NCBI GenBank assembly: GCA_016869595.1
Contig: VGDT01000006.1
Coordinates: 28,213 to 92,212, forward strand
Length of the DNA stretch: 64,000 nucleotides
From: Alphaproteobacteria bacterium
GTDB taxonomy: Bacteria > Pseudomonadota > Alphaproteobacteria > Rhizobiales > Beijerinckiaceae
Reading direction: 5' to 3'
Made by a program: the position numbers and the translations under genes. Positions within the stretch are counted from its first letter, which is position 1; the number at the start of each line of letters is the position of its first letter. Below, piece by piece: positions 36,790 through 45,998 of this stretch. The notes under the pieces are model-generated. The model was not told where the DNA came from and searched no databases. It saw only the letters and a program-made list of their open reading frames with translations.

Positions 36790-36850
36790 TCGCCCAAATG
36801 CGATGACGTGATCGATCTCAAAAGCGTCGAGCGTGCTTTACGCAAAAAAC
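36790..36850 (+). repeat. Interspersed repeat A, partial copy 2
   Basis: CGCCCAAATGCGATGACGTG, then ATCGAT, AAAGCGTCGAG and CGTGCTTTACGCAAAAAA match the middle of repeat A. The left half of the hairpin is missing. In frame it reads CDDVIDLKSVERALRKK. Confidence 0.8.
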
Positions 36851-36920
36851 TAATCTCCGCTGTTACGCGATCCGCGCCTCTATGGCGCCGTGGCGAAGCA
36901 AGTGAATCGTTCGAACGCGC

Positions 36921-36963
36921 GCCCCCTCTCCCCGCTTGCGGGGAGAGGGTTGGAGTGAGGGGC
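36921..36963. repeat. Palindromic repeat, CCTCTCCCCGC family
   Basis: CCCTCTCCCCGC and GCGGGGAGAGGG around TT, followed by TTGGAGTGAGGGG, the same flank as seen, in reverse, at 37266-37306. Confidence 0.85.
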
Positions 36964-37005
36964 CAGGGCTTAGAACTCAGGTTAATTTCAGCTCACTTTC
37001 AGCCG

Positions 37006-37142
37006 TCATGCCCGGCCTTGTGCCGGGCATCCACGCCGGACAATCGCGAAACGCATCGCGCGGAGGCGGCATGTTCGGCTCATGTTCTCACATTTGCATC
37101 GTGTCGTCGCGTGGATGGCCGCGACAAGCGCGGCCATGACGC
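37006..37142. repeat. Long palindromic repeat (GTCATGCCCGG family)
   Basis: Starts GTCATGCCCGGC, with an inner hairpin GCCCGGC...GCCGGGC, and ends GCGGCCATGACGCGGTGA. The outer arms pair imperfectly (CGTCATG with CATGACG). This element type is common in Bradyrhizobium-like genomes. Confidence 0.75.
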
Positions 37143-37265
37143 GGTGAGATGACCCCTCGTTAACCTGGATTCGGAGCCCTGGGAGGGGCCGGGCGTATTG
37201 TCAGCGATGCCGATGAAGTCCACGGATTCGCTGACGTCGTCCACATCCGGCGTTATGCTCCCGAG

Positions 37266-37306
37266 CCCCTCACCCCAGCCCTCTCCCCGTAAACGGGGAG
37301 AGGGAG
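37266..37306. repeat. Palindromic repeat, CCTCTCCCCGC family
   Basis: CCCTCTCCCCGT and ACGGGGAGAGGG around AA, preceded by CCCCTCACCCCAG. It lies just past the stop of the AlgX-like gene and may end that transcript. Confidence 0.85.
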
Positions 37307-37342
37307 CTCGCGCCCAATCGATTCACTAACTTGTGGCGTCGC

Positions 37343-38647
37343 CTAAGGCAGACGGCGCAGCGCCTCGGCGAGATGATGAACCTGCTTCGTCGTGGCGATG
37401 CTGGATTCATTTTCTTCCAGCAGAATGACATCGGCCCCGGCGAGGTTTTCATCGAGTTCCTCCGATGTGGCCGGCAGCCGTTCGCCGTTCGAGGCGTCGC
37501 CGGGCGCACGCCGGTAATGGCCGAGTTCGATCGTGTTGTCCTCTGTCCGCATGTAGAACCAATAGTCGATTTGAGGCGGACAGGGCGCGAGGGTCGCCGC
37601 CGCTAAGGCTTTATGCAGGAAGCTTCCTCCAAGCGCCAGCAGCCGCGGCGGGCGCGCGCATTCGCTCTTCTCCCCTGCCCGACCGATCGCCGCCGTGGGG
37701 TAATGCGTATCGGGCCATAAAAGATTCATAAGATCGAGCAGGTCGCGATCTGTTCCCAAAGTCTCGGACGCCGGCGCTGAGGTAAATTCCAGCACGCCAA
37801 TCGGAGAATTGGGAAGCGCGCGCGTCGCTTCACGCATGGCGAGCGCGCCGCCGACGCTGTTCCAATGCGTGCCGCCCCGCGGAAAAAGCGGTATCGGCTG
37901 TTTGGGTTTTTCTGACGCAATGAGCGCCGGACCGTCGACATAGCGCACGTGCGCTTCGTCAAGCGCCGCGCGATAGGGCGCAAGCTTCTCGGGCATCGCT
38001 GTCGCGCGTGAAGCGCAAGGCGCGGATTTCGGCAAATCTTCCGGATAACGCGCCGCTTTGGACGGCGAAATGAGATAGACGAAGCTCTTGCCGCGCGATC
38101 GCGCCACTTCCTGAATTTCGCGCAGCGTCGAAGACCATGCGCTGACGCGCGAAGAGTCGAACGCGCCGTCACGAGCGCAAAATTCCTCGATGTAGAACTG
38201 CTCGTAAAGCTGGCCGTTGCGGCCGACCACGACTCCCGGCGCAGCCGAGCCGCCGAAAAGCGAAAAGACGAACTGATTTTTCGCGCGCACGGAGATTGGA
38301 AAAACCGGCGACATTCGGCCAAGATTGGCGGAGACCGCCTTTTGCGTTTCTCCTGACAGGAAGGCGTCGAGAGTCCAAGGCGCGGGCTTTGGCTTCGCGA
38401 CTCCGTAAAGCGGCCAGGCGCTGCGGATGCGCAGCTTCGGCCAATCGCGTTCGACGGCGAAATTCCATAAATTGGCGAGGAACAGAAAGGCAATGAACCC
38501 AGCGCATCCAAAGATCGGCAGGCGCGCGAGCGTGAGCGATTTGAAAAAAGCGATCACGCCCTCGGCACGCGCGGGCGCGCGCAGCGACGCTGCAGCTTCT
38601 CCTTCGAGTTGCCCGACGCGCTTGTCGATTTCCGCGAGATCGCTCAT
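37343..38647 (-). CDS. AlgX/AlgJ-like SGNH O-acetyltransferase protein
   Basis: 434 aa. One N-terminal membrane helix (about 43-62, LPIFGCAGFIAFLFLANLW) anchors a periplasmic SGNH-like domain of the AlgX/AlgJ family. Visible signatures are YLISPSKAARYPEDLP, GGTHWNSVGGALAM (the D/G-T-H-W catalytic His motif) and LALGGSFLHK (serine motif). Partner MBOAT proteins hand over acetyl groups that AlgX-type enzymes place on polysaccharide. The MBOAT gene lies five bases upstream. The polymer modified is unknown, because no polysaccharide synthase is nearby. Confidence 0.85.
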   Translation of the reverse strand: MSDLAEIDKRVGQLEGEAAASLRAPARAEGVIAFFKSLTLARLPIFGCAGFIAFLFLANLWNFAVERDWPKLRIRSAWPLYGVAKPKPAPWTLDAFLSGETQKAVSANLGRMSPVFPISVRAKNQFVFSLFGGSAAPGVVVGRNGQLYEQFYIEEFCARDGAFDSSRVSAWSSTLREIQEVARSRGKSFVYLISPSKAARYPEDLPKSAPCASRATAMPEKLAPYRAALDEAHVRYVDGPALIASEKPKQPIPLFPRGGTHWNSVGGALAMREATRALPNSPIGVLEFTSAPASETLGTDRDLLDLMNLLWPDTHYPTAAIGRAGEKSECARPPRLLALGGSFLHKALAAATLAPCPPQIDYWFYMRTEDNTIELGHYRRAPGDASNGERLPATSEELDENLAGADVILLEENESSIATTKQVHHLAEALRRLP

Positions 38648-38652
38648 TCGAT

Positions 38653-40074
38653 TTAGAACCGGAAGTAGATGAACGGCTTGAAGGGATCGGCGAGTCCCTT
38701 CGCCAGCGCGGCGAGGAAGAGCACGGAAAGCGCGCTGTTAGACACCGTGGCGTAGCGCAGCGCAGCGCTTCCCCAATCGAAGTCCTTGACGTAAAGCGAC
38801 AGCCGCTGCGCGACGCAAATTCCCGCGGCGATCAGCGCCACGACAACATATTCGTCGGGAATGGCGATGGGCGCGCTGGATTGCGCCCAGGGATTGACCA
38901 TCAGCGCAAGCAGCGCGCCGGCTTGAGAGAGAGAGGTCGCGCGAAAGAACGTCCAACCGACGATCACGATGATCATCGCAATGATATTGGCGAACCAGTC
39001 CGGCAACCGCTGCAGACGGTTGACGAGAAACAGCCTGTCGAGCACGAGGAACACGCCATTATAGGCGCCCCAGGCGACATAGGTCCAAGCCGCGCCATGC
39101 CAGATTCCCGACGCCAGGAAGCAGATCCACAGATTGAGATAGGTGCGCGCTTCGCCGCGCCGATTGCCGCCAAGCGGAAAATATAGATATTCGCGAATCC
39201 AACTCGTCAGCGAGATATGCCAGCGCCGCCAGAAATCGGTGATGCTCGTCGCGACATAGGGCATGTTGAAATTTTCCAAAAGCCGGAACCCGAACATGCG
39301 CCCAAGCCCGATCGCCATGTCGGAATAGCCGGAGAAGTCGAAATAGATTTGGAAGGTGAAGAACAGCACGCCCGCCCAAGCTTCCGTAAAGCCAAGCGCG
39401 CCGACATCGCGCGAAAAGATCAGGTCAGCGCCGCTCGCGAGCGTATCGGCGAAGAGCAGCTTCTTCACGACGCCGAGCATGAAGCGCGAAAAGCCCATGA
39501 CGAAGTCGTCAACGTCGGCGTGCGGCATCGCCTCGAACTGGCGCGCAATGTCGTGATATTTGATGATCGGACCCGCGAGCAGCTTGGGAAAGAAAAAAAC
39601 GTAAAGCCCGTAAAGCAGAGAACTGCGCGCCGGCGCGGTGACGCCGCGATAGACGTCGACGAGATAGGTGATTTTTTCGAAGACGATGAAGCTGACGCCG
39701 ATCGGCAATGCGATCTGCGGGATGTTGATCCCCGGAAGCGTCAACGCCTTCAGGATCGCATCGAGATTGAGCGCAAGAAAGCCCGTGTATTTGTAATAGA
39801 CGAGGATCGCCAGATTGGCGACGACGCCGAGCGCGAGCCAGCGCTTACGAACGTCATACTCTGAGGACGTGGCGATCTTCTGCGCCACGTAAAGGTCGAG
39901 CGCGACCGACGCAAAGACGAGGAAGATGAAGACCGGCTCGCTCCAGGCGTAAAAGACAACGCTCGCCGCAAAAAGGATGACGGCGCGGCGCGCGCGGACT
40001 TCGCCGAAAAAGAGATAGATGAGATAAACCGCCGGCCCGAATAGAAACAGGAACAGCGGCTCGTAGAAAAGCAT
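38653..40074 (-). CDS. MBOAT family O-acyltransferase (AlgI-like)
   Basis: 473 aa, polytopic membrane protein. The N-terminus MLFYEPLFLFLFGPAVYLIYLF, the RRWHISLTSWIREYLYFPLGG motif and the catalytic His in FLASGIWHGAAWTYV are those of AlgI-like MBOAT acyltransferases. It should move acetyl groups across the inner membrane to the AlgX-like protein encoded next. The two form a minimal O-acetylation pair. Confidence 0.93.
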   Translation of the reverse strand: MLFYEPLFLFLFGPAVYLIYLFFGEVRARRAVILFAASVVFYAWSEPVFIFLVFASVALDLYVAQKIATSSEYDVRKRWLALGVVANLAILVYYKYTGFLALNLDAILKALTLPGINIPQIALPIGVSFIVFEKITYLVDVYRGVTAPARSSLLYGLYVFFFPKLLAGPIIKYHDIARQFEAMPHADVDDFVMGFSRFMLGVVKKLLFADTLASGADLIFSRDVGALGFTEAWAGVLFFTFQIYFDFSGYSDMAIGLGRMFGFRLLENFNMPYVATSITDFWRRWHISLTSWIREYLYFPLGGNRRGEARTYLNLWICFLASGIWHGAAWTYVAWGAYNGVFLVLDRLFLVNRLQRLPDWFANIIAMIIVIVGWTFFRATSLSQAGALLALMVNPWAQSSAPIAIPDEYVVVALIAAGICVAQRLSLYVKDFDWGSAALRYATVSNSALSVLFLAALAKGLADPFKPFIYFRF

Positions 40075-40225
40075 GATTGTCCTGCATTCGTCGGCGCGCC
40101 GGCGCGAGCGCGAAAGCCTGCGGCTTCTATCAAAACCACCCTAGTTGGGCAAGAAAACGGCTTTGTGGGTGCCCTAAGTCAGGCGTCCCCGAGGAAGCAA
40201 GCTTGGCGTCAGAGTTGTGGTCCCC

Positions 40226-40618
40226 TCACCTGCCAAGCAGTTCGACGCCGGCGAGACGAGCGAACTTGCGATCGAATGTCACTGTCCTCTGACACTGATG
40301 GGACCTGCCCACCTCGTGAATGATCGCGTCGACAAGATCGACGCTGGAATGGTTCAGGGCGGCGCCCACGGCGTTCGCCTCGCCCACGACGATTTGCCGC
40401 GTATCGAGCAGCGTTTTGATGATCGAAACGATGTCCGCCCTTTTTAGGTCATAACAGCTTTCGAGCACCCAAATGATTTCGCAAAGAACGATCGCCGAAA
40501 TGAATCCTGGATCGCCGGCCGTCAACCGTTCTTCGATCAATCGCGTTGCGGCTTTCGCTTGCTCGCGGTCGTCCTGGGCAAGGTAGCGAACGAGCACATT
40601 TGCATCGAGCGCAATCAC
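40226..40618 (-). CDS. PIN-domain toxin (VapC-like)
   Basis: 130 aa PIN ribonuclease. The acidic residues D5 (LDANVLVRYL), E47 (VLCEIIWVL), D94/D97 (VDLVDAII) and D116 (TFDRKFA) are all present, so it looks intact. Its start overlaps the stop of the AbrB-type antitoxin gene as ATGA. Second PIN toxin in the window, from a different subgroup than the one at 32881. Confidence 0.9.
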   Translation of the reverse strand: MIALDANVLVRYLAQDDREQAKAATRLIEERLTAGDPGFISAIVLCEIIWVLESCYDLKRADIVSIIKTLLDTRQIVVGEANAVGAALNHSSVDLVDAIIHEVGRSHQCQRTVTFDRKFARLAGVELLGR

Positions 40619-40854
40619 TTTTGGCGCGCACGGCTTCGAATCGCAGCATCCATCGCCTCAAGCGTAACTGGCGTCGAGGGCGCTCGAACGACGCCCTTGA
40701 GGCGTCGTATGTCTCCGGAGGCGGCGCGAACGAGAAAGGCGTCGTCGCTTTTCTGTTCGAAAATCAGACTGTCGCCAGCGTCCACCCGTAGGGCGCGGCG
40801 CACCTCGACGGGAAGAGTAATCTGGCCCTTGCTGGTCAGAGTCGCCTTCGGCAT
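40615..40854 (-). CDS. AbrB/MazE-type antitoxin
   Basis: 79 aa. The N-terminal swapped-hairpin DNA-binding fold is clear (ATLTSKGQITLPVEVRRALRVDAGDSLIFEQ). The C-terminal half should bind the PIN toxin encoded next. A perfect palindrome lies 25 bases upstream of the start codon, fitting autoregulation. Confidence 0.9.
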   Translation of the reverse strand: MPKATLTSKGQITLPVEVRRALRVDAGDSLIFEQKSDDAFLVRAASGDIRRLKGVVRAPSTPVTLEAMDAAIRSRARQK

Positions 40855-40879
40855 TAGGCCAACTTCCTTGCCTTTAGAA

Positions 40880-40900
40880 CTCCTTACATAAGGTAAGGAG
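40880..40900. promoter_or_regulatory. Palindromic operator of the AbrB-PIN pair
   Basis: Arms CTCCTTAC (40880-40887) and GTAAGGAG (40893-40900) with a five-base spacer, upstream of the antitoxin gene in AT-rich DNA. AbrB-type antitoxins bind such palindromes, so this is the likely autoregulatory site. It also lies upstream of the divergent tyrS gene. Confidence 0.75.
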
Positions 40901-40972
40901 AAAATTATTTCAAGCGGAATTCACGAGCGGGTTCGCTTGCGCGGGCGCCGGGTTCCGCCTATTCACCCCTCC

Positions 40973-42235
40973 ATGACCGCTGATTTTTCTCCCAAGTCCG
41001 ACTTCCTGCGGGCGCTCATCGAGCGCGGCTTCGTTCATCAATGCTCAGACTTCGAGGGCCTGGACGAGAAGGCGCGATCGGGGACGCTCGCCGCCTATAT
41101 CGGCTTCGACTGCACGGCGCCGTCGCTCCACGTGGGTTCGCTGCTGCCGATCATGATGCTTGCCTGGCTGCAGCGCACTGGCGGCAAGCCATTGCCACTG
41201 ATGGGCGGCGGCACGACGCGCGTCGGCGATCCTTCCGGCAAGGATGAAAGCCGCAGGCTTTTGACCGTTGAACAGATCGACGCGAACAAGGCGTCGATCA
41301 AAACCGTCTTCGAACGCTTCCTCACATTCGGCGACGGCGCGACCGATGCGCTGATGCTCGACAACGCCGATTGGCTGGTCGGTCTGAACTACATCGATTT
41401 TCTACGCGACGTCGGGCGTCATTTCTCCGTCAACCGTATGCTGACGATGGATTCGGTCAAGCTACGGCTCGAGCGCGAGCATGAACTCTCCTTCATCGAG
41501 TTCAACTACATGTGCCTGCAGTCTTATGACTTCGTCGAGATCAACAGGCGCTACGGCGCGCAGCTGCAGATGGGCGGCTCGGACCAATGGGGCAATATCG
41601 TCACGGGTCTCGATCTCGGACGCCGCATGGGCTGCCCGCAGCTTTACGCGCTCACCTCGCCGCTGCTGACGACATCGTCTGGCGCCAAGATGGGCAAGAG
41701 CGAAGCTGGCGCGATCTGGCTCAACGCCGACATGCTGTCGCCCTACGACTACTGGCAGTACTGGCGCAATACGGAAGACGCGGACGTCATCCGCTTCCTG
41801 AAGCTTTTCACCTTCCTGCCGATGGAAGAGATCGGGCGGCTCGCGGCGCTGCAAGGCGCCGAGATCAACGAAGCGAAGAAAACTCTCGCGACCGAAGCGA
41901 CGGCGCTCATTCACGGCCGCACGGCGGCGGATGCAGCCGCGGAAACCGCGCGCACGACATTCGAAGAAGGCGCGCTTGCGCTGTCGCTCCCAAAGGTCGC
42001 CGTTTCAGCCGAGGAAGTCGCCGCCGGCCTCGGCGTGCTCACGGCTTTCGTAAAAGCGGGACTCGTTGCCTCGACAGGAGAAGCGCGGCGTCAGATCAAA
42101 GGCGGCGGCCTGCGCGTCAACGATGCGCCAGTGACCGACGAGCGCGGCGTCATTGGAGAACGAGAGTTTGCCAGCGACGGCGTCGTTAAACTCTCGCTTG
42201 GCAAGAAGAAGCACGTGCTGCTTGAGCGAGCTTAG
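40973..42235 (+). CDS. tyrS: Tyrosyl-tRNA synthetase
   Basis: 420 aa class I synthetase. The HIGH-type motif reads PSLHVGS, the KMSKS loop reads KMGKS in [11 protein letters not shown], and tyrosine-site residues appear in [10 protein letters not shown]. The C-terminal S4-like domain ([15 protein letters not shown]) binds the tRNA. ATG 40973 is preferred over the upstream in-frame start at 40937. It diverges from the toxin-antitoxin pair. Confidence 0.97.
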   Translation: MTADFSPKSDFLRALIERGFVHQCSDFEGLDEKARSGTLAAYIGFDCTAPSLHVGSLLPIMMLAWLQRTGGKPLPLMGGGTTRVGDPSGKDESRRLLTVEQIDANKASIKTVFERFLTFGDGATDALMLDNADWLVGLNYIDFLRDVGRHFSVNRMLTMDSVKLRLEREHELSFIEFNYMCLQSYDFVEINRRYGAQLQMGGSDQWGNIVTGLDLGRRMGCPQLYALTSPLLTTSSGAKMGKSEAGAIWLNADMLSPYDYWQYWRNTEDADVIRFLKLFTFLPMEEIGRLAALQGAEINEAKKTLATEATALIHGRTAADAAAETARTTFEEGALALSLPKVAVSAEEVAAGLGVLTAFVKAGLVASTGEARRQIKGGGLRVNDAPVTDERGVIGEREFASDGVVKLSLGKKKHVLLERA

Positions 42236-42245
42236 AGTGCTTCCC

Positions 42246-42344
42246 GATCACATGTAATCATGTGATCGATAATGAATCGCTCAAAACCAAAATGCTGGAG
42301 CAGGTTCTCATCGAAAAAGTCTGTCAACTTTTTCGGAACCTGCT
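42246..42344. repeat. Two-hairpin palindromic element after tyrS
   Basis: First hairpin: GATCACATG and CATGTGATC around TAAT. Second hairpin: GAGCAGGTTC and GAACCTGCTC (42298-42344) enclosing CGAAAAAGT and ACTTTTTCG. Both are perfect. It lies between the convergent tyrS and AsmA-like genes and may end both transcripts, though no T tract follows. Confidence 0.8.
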
Positions 42345-42377
42345 CTAGCTTCGCGCGCTTTGAAAACTTGCGCGCCG

Positions 42378-45300
42378 CTACTGCGGCATCCGCGCGGTGC
42401 CGTCGATGACGCCCATAATCTTGCGCATCAGGCCGGGCGCGATCGCCGACAGCGGATTGACGTTGATGGAAGGGGACGAGAGCGCTCCGTAGAGGCGATA
42501 GCTCAGCCCGAAGACGCCTTCATGCTGTCCGCCGGCGAGAACGGCGCCGACAACCGGAATGTTCGACAATAGGCTGTTCAACGCATAGGCCGGCACATAG
42601 GTGCCGACGAGATCCAGCCGCTCGTGTTGGAAGTCGATGTAGCCGTCGAAAGTAAGGCCGATCTCGGGACCCGACAGGACGCCGTCACGCACCGTGAGCT
42701 GTCCGCCCGACCAGCTGAATTCGCTCTCCAATTTGCCGACGCGCACGAGATCAGGATCGAAGCGATAGTTGCCGCGATCATCGGCGCGCGCTGTTCCACT
42801 TTGCGCCATCAGTTGGCGCACGGTCGGCTCGCCACGGACATAAAAGTCACGAATGCGCAATGCGCCGTCTGCGCGGCTCTGGCCAAGCTGCACGGTCGCG
42901 GCCAGCGCGCCGCTGTCCATCTTCCGATAGACATCCAGGAAAGAGAGAAGAGAACCGCCGTCGTTCGTCGAAATTTCCAACTGCGGCTGGCCGTTTGGGC
43001 TTCGGCCCATCCCGACGGAGATTTGTTCGCGGCCGAAGAAACCCGTCACCGCCACGGCGCGCGGCTTGCCGCCGCGCCGCTCCACTTTCAGATCCACGTT
43101 AGAAAGGATTTGCTTGTTATGGCCCGTGACGATCGGCGACTTGAAATCGAGATCGAGGTCTTCAATCGTTCCCTTGCCGCCGCGATCGGCAGCACGCAGC
43201 AGCCCCTGCATCATCGGCCGCGCGTCGAAATTGGCGCCGCGTGCGACGATCTTTACAGCCTCGCCGGCGCGTTGCGCATCGACGTGCATGTCGTCTCCGA
43301 GCGAGAGTCGCGCCTGCGCGAAATGAGCGGCCCGGAAGGCGCCGTCGCGCCCGAACTCAATGGAGCCCTGCACCTGCGTCGGCCCGGCGTCGAATATGAA
43401 TTGCTCAAGCGCCATTCCCTCGCCGCGGTGCGTCAGCACGAAGGAGGCCTTTGCGGGCTTTCCAGGAGGCTTCACGAGCCCCGGCAGCGGATTGTCGAAA
43501 TTCGTTCGCGTGAGGTCGAGGTCGAACTGCATATCGACGTCGTCGACCGGCAATGGCGTGCGTATCGTCGCCAGAATTGGACCGCCGACGCCTGCGATGG
43601 CGTAGCCCGCACGCTGGCGCGCCGCGTCGTCGAAGGTGAAAGCCACCTGCGCTTGGGCCGCGCCTTTTTCGCCAAAGGCGCGGCGCACGTCGAGGGTCGC
43701 CGGCGCGCCGTAAATGTGCCCAGTCCCGTTGACGCGCAATCCGCTCCCATCGGCGACAATATGCAGAGCGCCGCCTTCGAGTTTTTCCTTGCCGATCAGC
43801 CTGTCGATGACGAGGTTTGACGTCGTTGCGTCAACTGCGAAGGTCGTCGCCTCGTCCCGCGCAGTCGGGCCCGTCTCGAAATCGACGCGCAGACGTCCTT
43901 CGATCGTTCCTTTCAGCGCGCCGCGATCGACGGGAACAGACGCATGTTCGGCGATCGCCGGCACTGAGAGAAGGTCAGCCACGGCTTCGACGTCGCCGCC
44001 GACATTGACTTCGACCGTGGCGGGCGTCGGACGCAGCGCGCTGTCCGCCACGATAAAGCGGCCCGCGGATAGTGCGAGGCGCCGGCCCGGCCCGGTCGCC
44101 ATGACGCCTGAGGTCGCGACGAAAGACGTCGTTTGACCAGTGATGCGCAAATGGCCGTTGATGCCGGTCAACGGCGCCATGCCCGGCAATATGTCGGTGA
44201 CCGCGGCTCCTTCAATGTCTGTCTCGGCGAACAGCGATCGATCTGGCGGCGCCTGCTCGTAACGCATTGCGGTGAGCGCCGCGCCGTCAAAGTCGGCGGC
44301 GTATCGGGCGCGCTTCAAAACGCCGGCCGGCACATGATCCACGAACCAGGCGCGCACGGACGGCGCGACATGGGTCGGCCACAGGCGCGCGAGCGCGCGT
44401 ATCTGCGTCTCCTCAATTCCCATTTTGAGCGTGATGCGAATATCGTCGCGCCAGCTCAAGGCGCCATTGAGTCCGATATTGGTTTCGGGGCCGCTAAAGG
44501 CGAACTTGTCGATAACGATCTGGCGTTGGTCACGGAACAGGCGCGCATTGAGCATTCCGCTATCGATCCGCACGTTCTTCTCGCCTCGGCGCTCTGGCGC
44601 GACAACAGTCGGCGCCTTCAGACGCAGGCCGATTGTCCATGGACCGTCAAGACTCGCCGCATCGGCGATGGTCGCGACGCCAACGGGCGGGCGCGCCTCG
44701 CCGACGACCGTCATGTCAAGGCCGCCCGCTTTGAACACGAGCGGCGCGATCACGACTTTGCGCCCAACTCGATCCCATGTCGCGACGCCAGCGACCTTTT
44801 CGATCATCACCGGCTCATGGTCTGGCTCATCAAAGCGGAAATAGCCGCGACCGACTTCTGCTTGGCCCGACGCCTCGAGAATCTCATCGCCCGCGCCGAG
44901 CGCAAATCGTAAATCGAAGGAGAGCGGCGCGTCAGTATCGAAGCGCGTGGTGCGAAAACCGCCCGCAAGCGCAATTTCGTCGATCGATAGACCGCGAAAC
45001 TGCGCATGGAAATCGCGCCGTCCTCCGGGCGCGCCCTTTGCGACGGCGACGGCGGTCCAACGCCCGGAGGGACCATTGGCAGCCGCTGAGAAGCGCATGC
45101 CGTTGGCGCCCTTGTCGAGACTAAGCGTCACGTCTTCGTAGCGTATGGAGTGATCGGTTATGCGATCGTCGATCGTGAGTCGACCATGCGCGACGCCAAG
45201 GCGATCGAGCGCGCCAATCGGACTGTTCGGGCTCGTGGCGAGATCCATAAGTCCGCGCAACGCCTCGGTGGCGTCCCGCAAGAGGGTCGCGCGCTTCGGC

Positions 45301-45953
45301 GCTGACGCCGGTCCTTCTGGCGCAGCAGGCGCTTGCGTCGCTACGGGGTTAGCGCCCGCGTAAATGGCGACGGCGCCGTCTGGATCAACGGAGAGCCGCA
45401 AATCCAGATCGAGAACCTCGAGCCGGCGTAGCTTCACCCGGCCGATCAACAGGGAAGGGAAGTCGACGGACAGCTCAGCGCGCGGCGCGGCCACGATCGG
45501 ACGGCCGTCTTTCTTGACGACGAAATTGTCTACGGAGAGCGTTGGACCATGATCGCCATTGCCGATCGAGGCGGTGGCGAGCGAGAAGTCGTAGCGGTCG
45601 CCCGCCAGTTCATTCAGCGATTGGACGATGCGCGGCGCGAGCCAGGCGAAGGTGATCGAGCCCTGCGACAGAAGCAGAAAGAAGCCGCCGAACGTCAGCA
45701 CGCAAAGCAGCGCTGCGGCGAGCCCGCTGAACAAGATCAGACGACGAACTTCGCGGCGCGGCGCCCAAAAACGCGGCGGTCGCCACGCTGCGCGACAGGC
45801 TCGCACCACCAAACGCCATGCGGCGTCGACGACGTTTTCGCCGCCGCTAGGCTTGCGCCCTACCCTGTCGGTCAACTCGTCTCGCTCTCGGCTCGATCGC
45901 AGCTTTGGCGCGGGCAATGGGCCAGATCTTGCTGGCTGGCGCGCAGTCTGCAT
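42378..45953 (-). CDS. Large AsmA/YhdP-like envelope protein
   Basis: 1191 aa. A basic cytoplasmic N-terminus, one membrane helix (about 72-95, LILFSGLAAALLCVLTFGGF), then a very long beta-rich periplasmic part with a DUF3971 region (about 320-700) and an AsmA-like C-terminal region (about 880-1160, including VRDGVLSGPEIGLTFDGYIDF and GTYVPAYALNSLLSNIPVVG). This is the layout of YhdP/TamB-type proteins, now seen as bridges for phospholipid transport to the outer membrane. It is transcribed alone and diverges from bcp. Confidence 0.88.
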   Translation of the reverse strand: MQTARQPARSGPLPAPKLRSSRERDELTDRVGRKPSGGENVVDAAWRLVVRACRAAWRPPRFWAPRREVRRLILFSGLAAALLCVLTFGGFFLLLSQGSITFAWLAPRIVQSLNELAGDRYDFSLATASIGNGDHGPTLSVDNFVVKKDGRPIVAAPRAELSVDFPSLLIGRVKLRRLEVLDLDLRLSVDPDGAVAIYAGANPVATQAPAAPEGPASAPKRATLLRDATEALRGLMDLATSPNSPIGALDRLGVAHGRLTIDDRITDHSIRYEDVTLSLDKGANGMRFSAAANGPSGRWTAVAVAKGAPGGRRDFHAQFRGLSIDEIALAGGFRTTRFDTDAPLSFDLRFALGAGDEILEASGQAEVGRGYFRFDEPDHEPVMIEKVAGVATWDRVGRKVVIAPLVFKAGGLDMTVVGEARPPVGVATIADAASLDGPWTIGLRLKAPTVVAPERRGEKNVRIDSGMLNARLFRDQRQIVIDKFAFSGPETNIGLNGALSWRDDIRITLKMGIEETQIRALARLWPTHVAPSVRAWFVDHVPAGVLKRARYAADFDGAALTAMRYEQAPPDRSLFAETDIEGAAVTDILPGMAPLTGINGHLRITGQTTSFVATSGVMATGPGRRLALSAGRFIVADSALRPTPATVEVNVGGDVEAVADLLSVPAIAEHASVPVDRGALKGTIEGRLRVDFETGPTARDEATTFAVDATTSNLVIDRLIGKEKLEGGALHIVADGSGLRVNGTGHIYGAPATLDVRRAFGEKGAAQAQVAFTFDDAARQRAGYAIAGVGGPILATIRTPLPVDDVDMQFDLDLTRTNFDNPLPGLVKPPGKPAKASFVLTHRGEGMALEQFIFDAGPTQVQGSIEFGRDGAFRAAHFAQARLSLGDDMHVDAQRAGEAVKIVARGANFDARPMMQGLLRAADRGGKGTIEDLDLDFKSPIVTGHNKQILSNVDLKVERRGGKPRAVAVTGFFGREQISVGMGRSPNGQPQLEISTNDGGSLLSFLDVYRKMDSGALAATVQLGQSRADGALRIRDFYVRGEPTVRQLMAQSGTARADDRGNYRFDPDLVRVGKLESEFSWSGGQLTVRDGVLSGPEIGLTFDGYIDFQHERLDLVGTYVPAYALNSLLSNIPVVGAVLAGGQHEGVFGLSYRLYGALSSPSINVNPLSAIAPGLMRKIMGVIDGTARMPQ

Positions 45954-45998
45954 TCTACCGTCTGATTTTAGCTGCAGATGCGACGAAAGGAAGGCGCC

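Larger units (their letters stand above)
36581..37342. other. Repeat-filled intergenic region
   Basis: 762 bases with no supportable gene. It holds a partial copy of repeat A, two CCTCTCCCCGC palindromes and a long GTCATGCCCGG-type repeat. One open frame crosses it (36691-37152), but its translation is made of these repeats. Confidence 0.8.

Noticed and set aside
36691..37152. Open frame of 153 codons
   Set aside because: Its translation is made of repeat A, the CCTCTCCCCGC repeat and the GTCATGCCCGG repeat; no family match and no ribosome binding site.
40937..40972. Upstream start of tyrS
   Set aside because: The 12 extra residues are Arg/Pro-rich without family support; ATG 40973 opens the usual protein.
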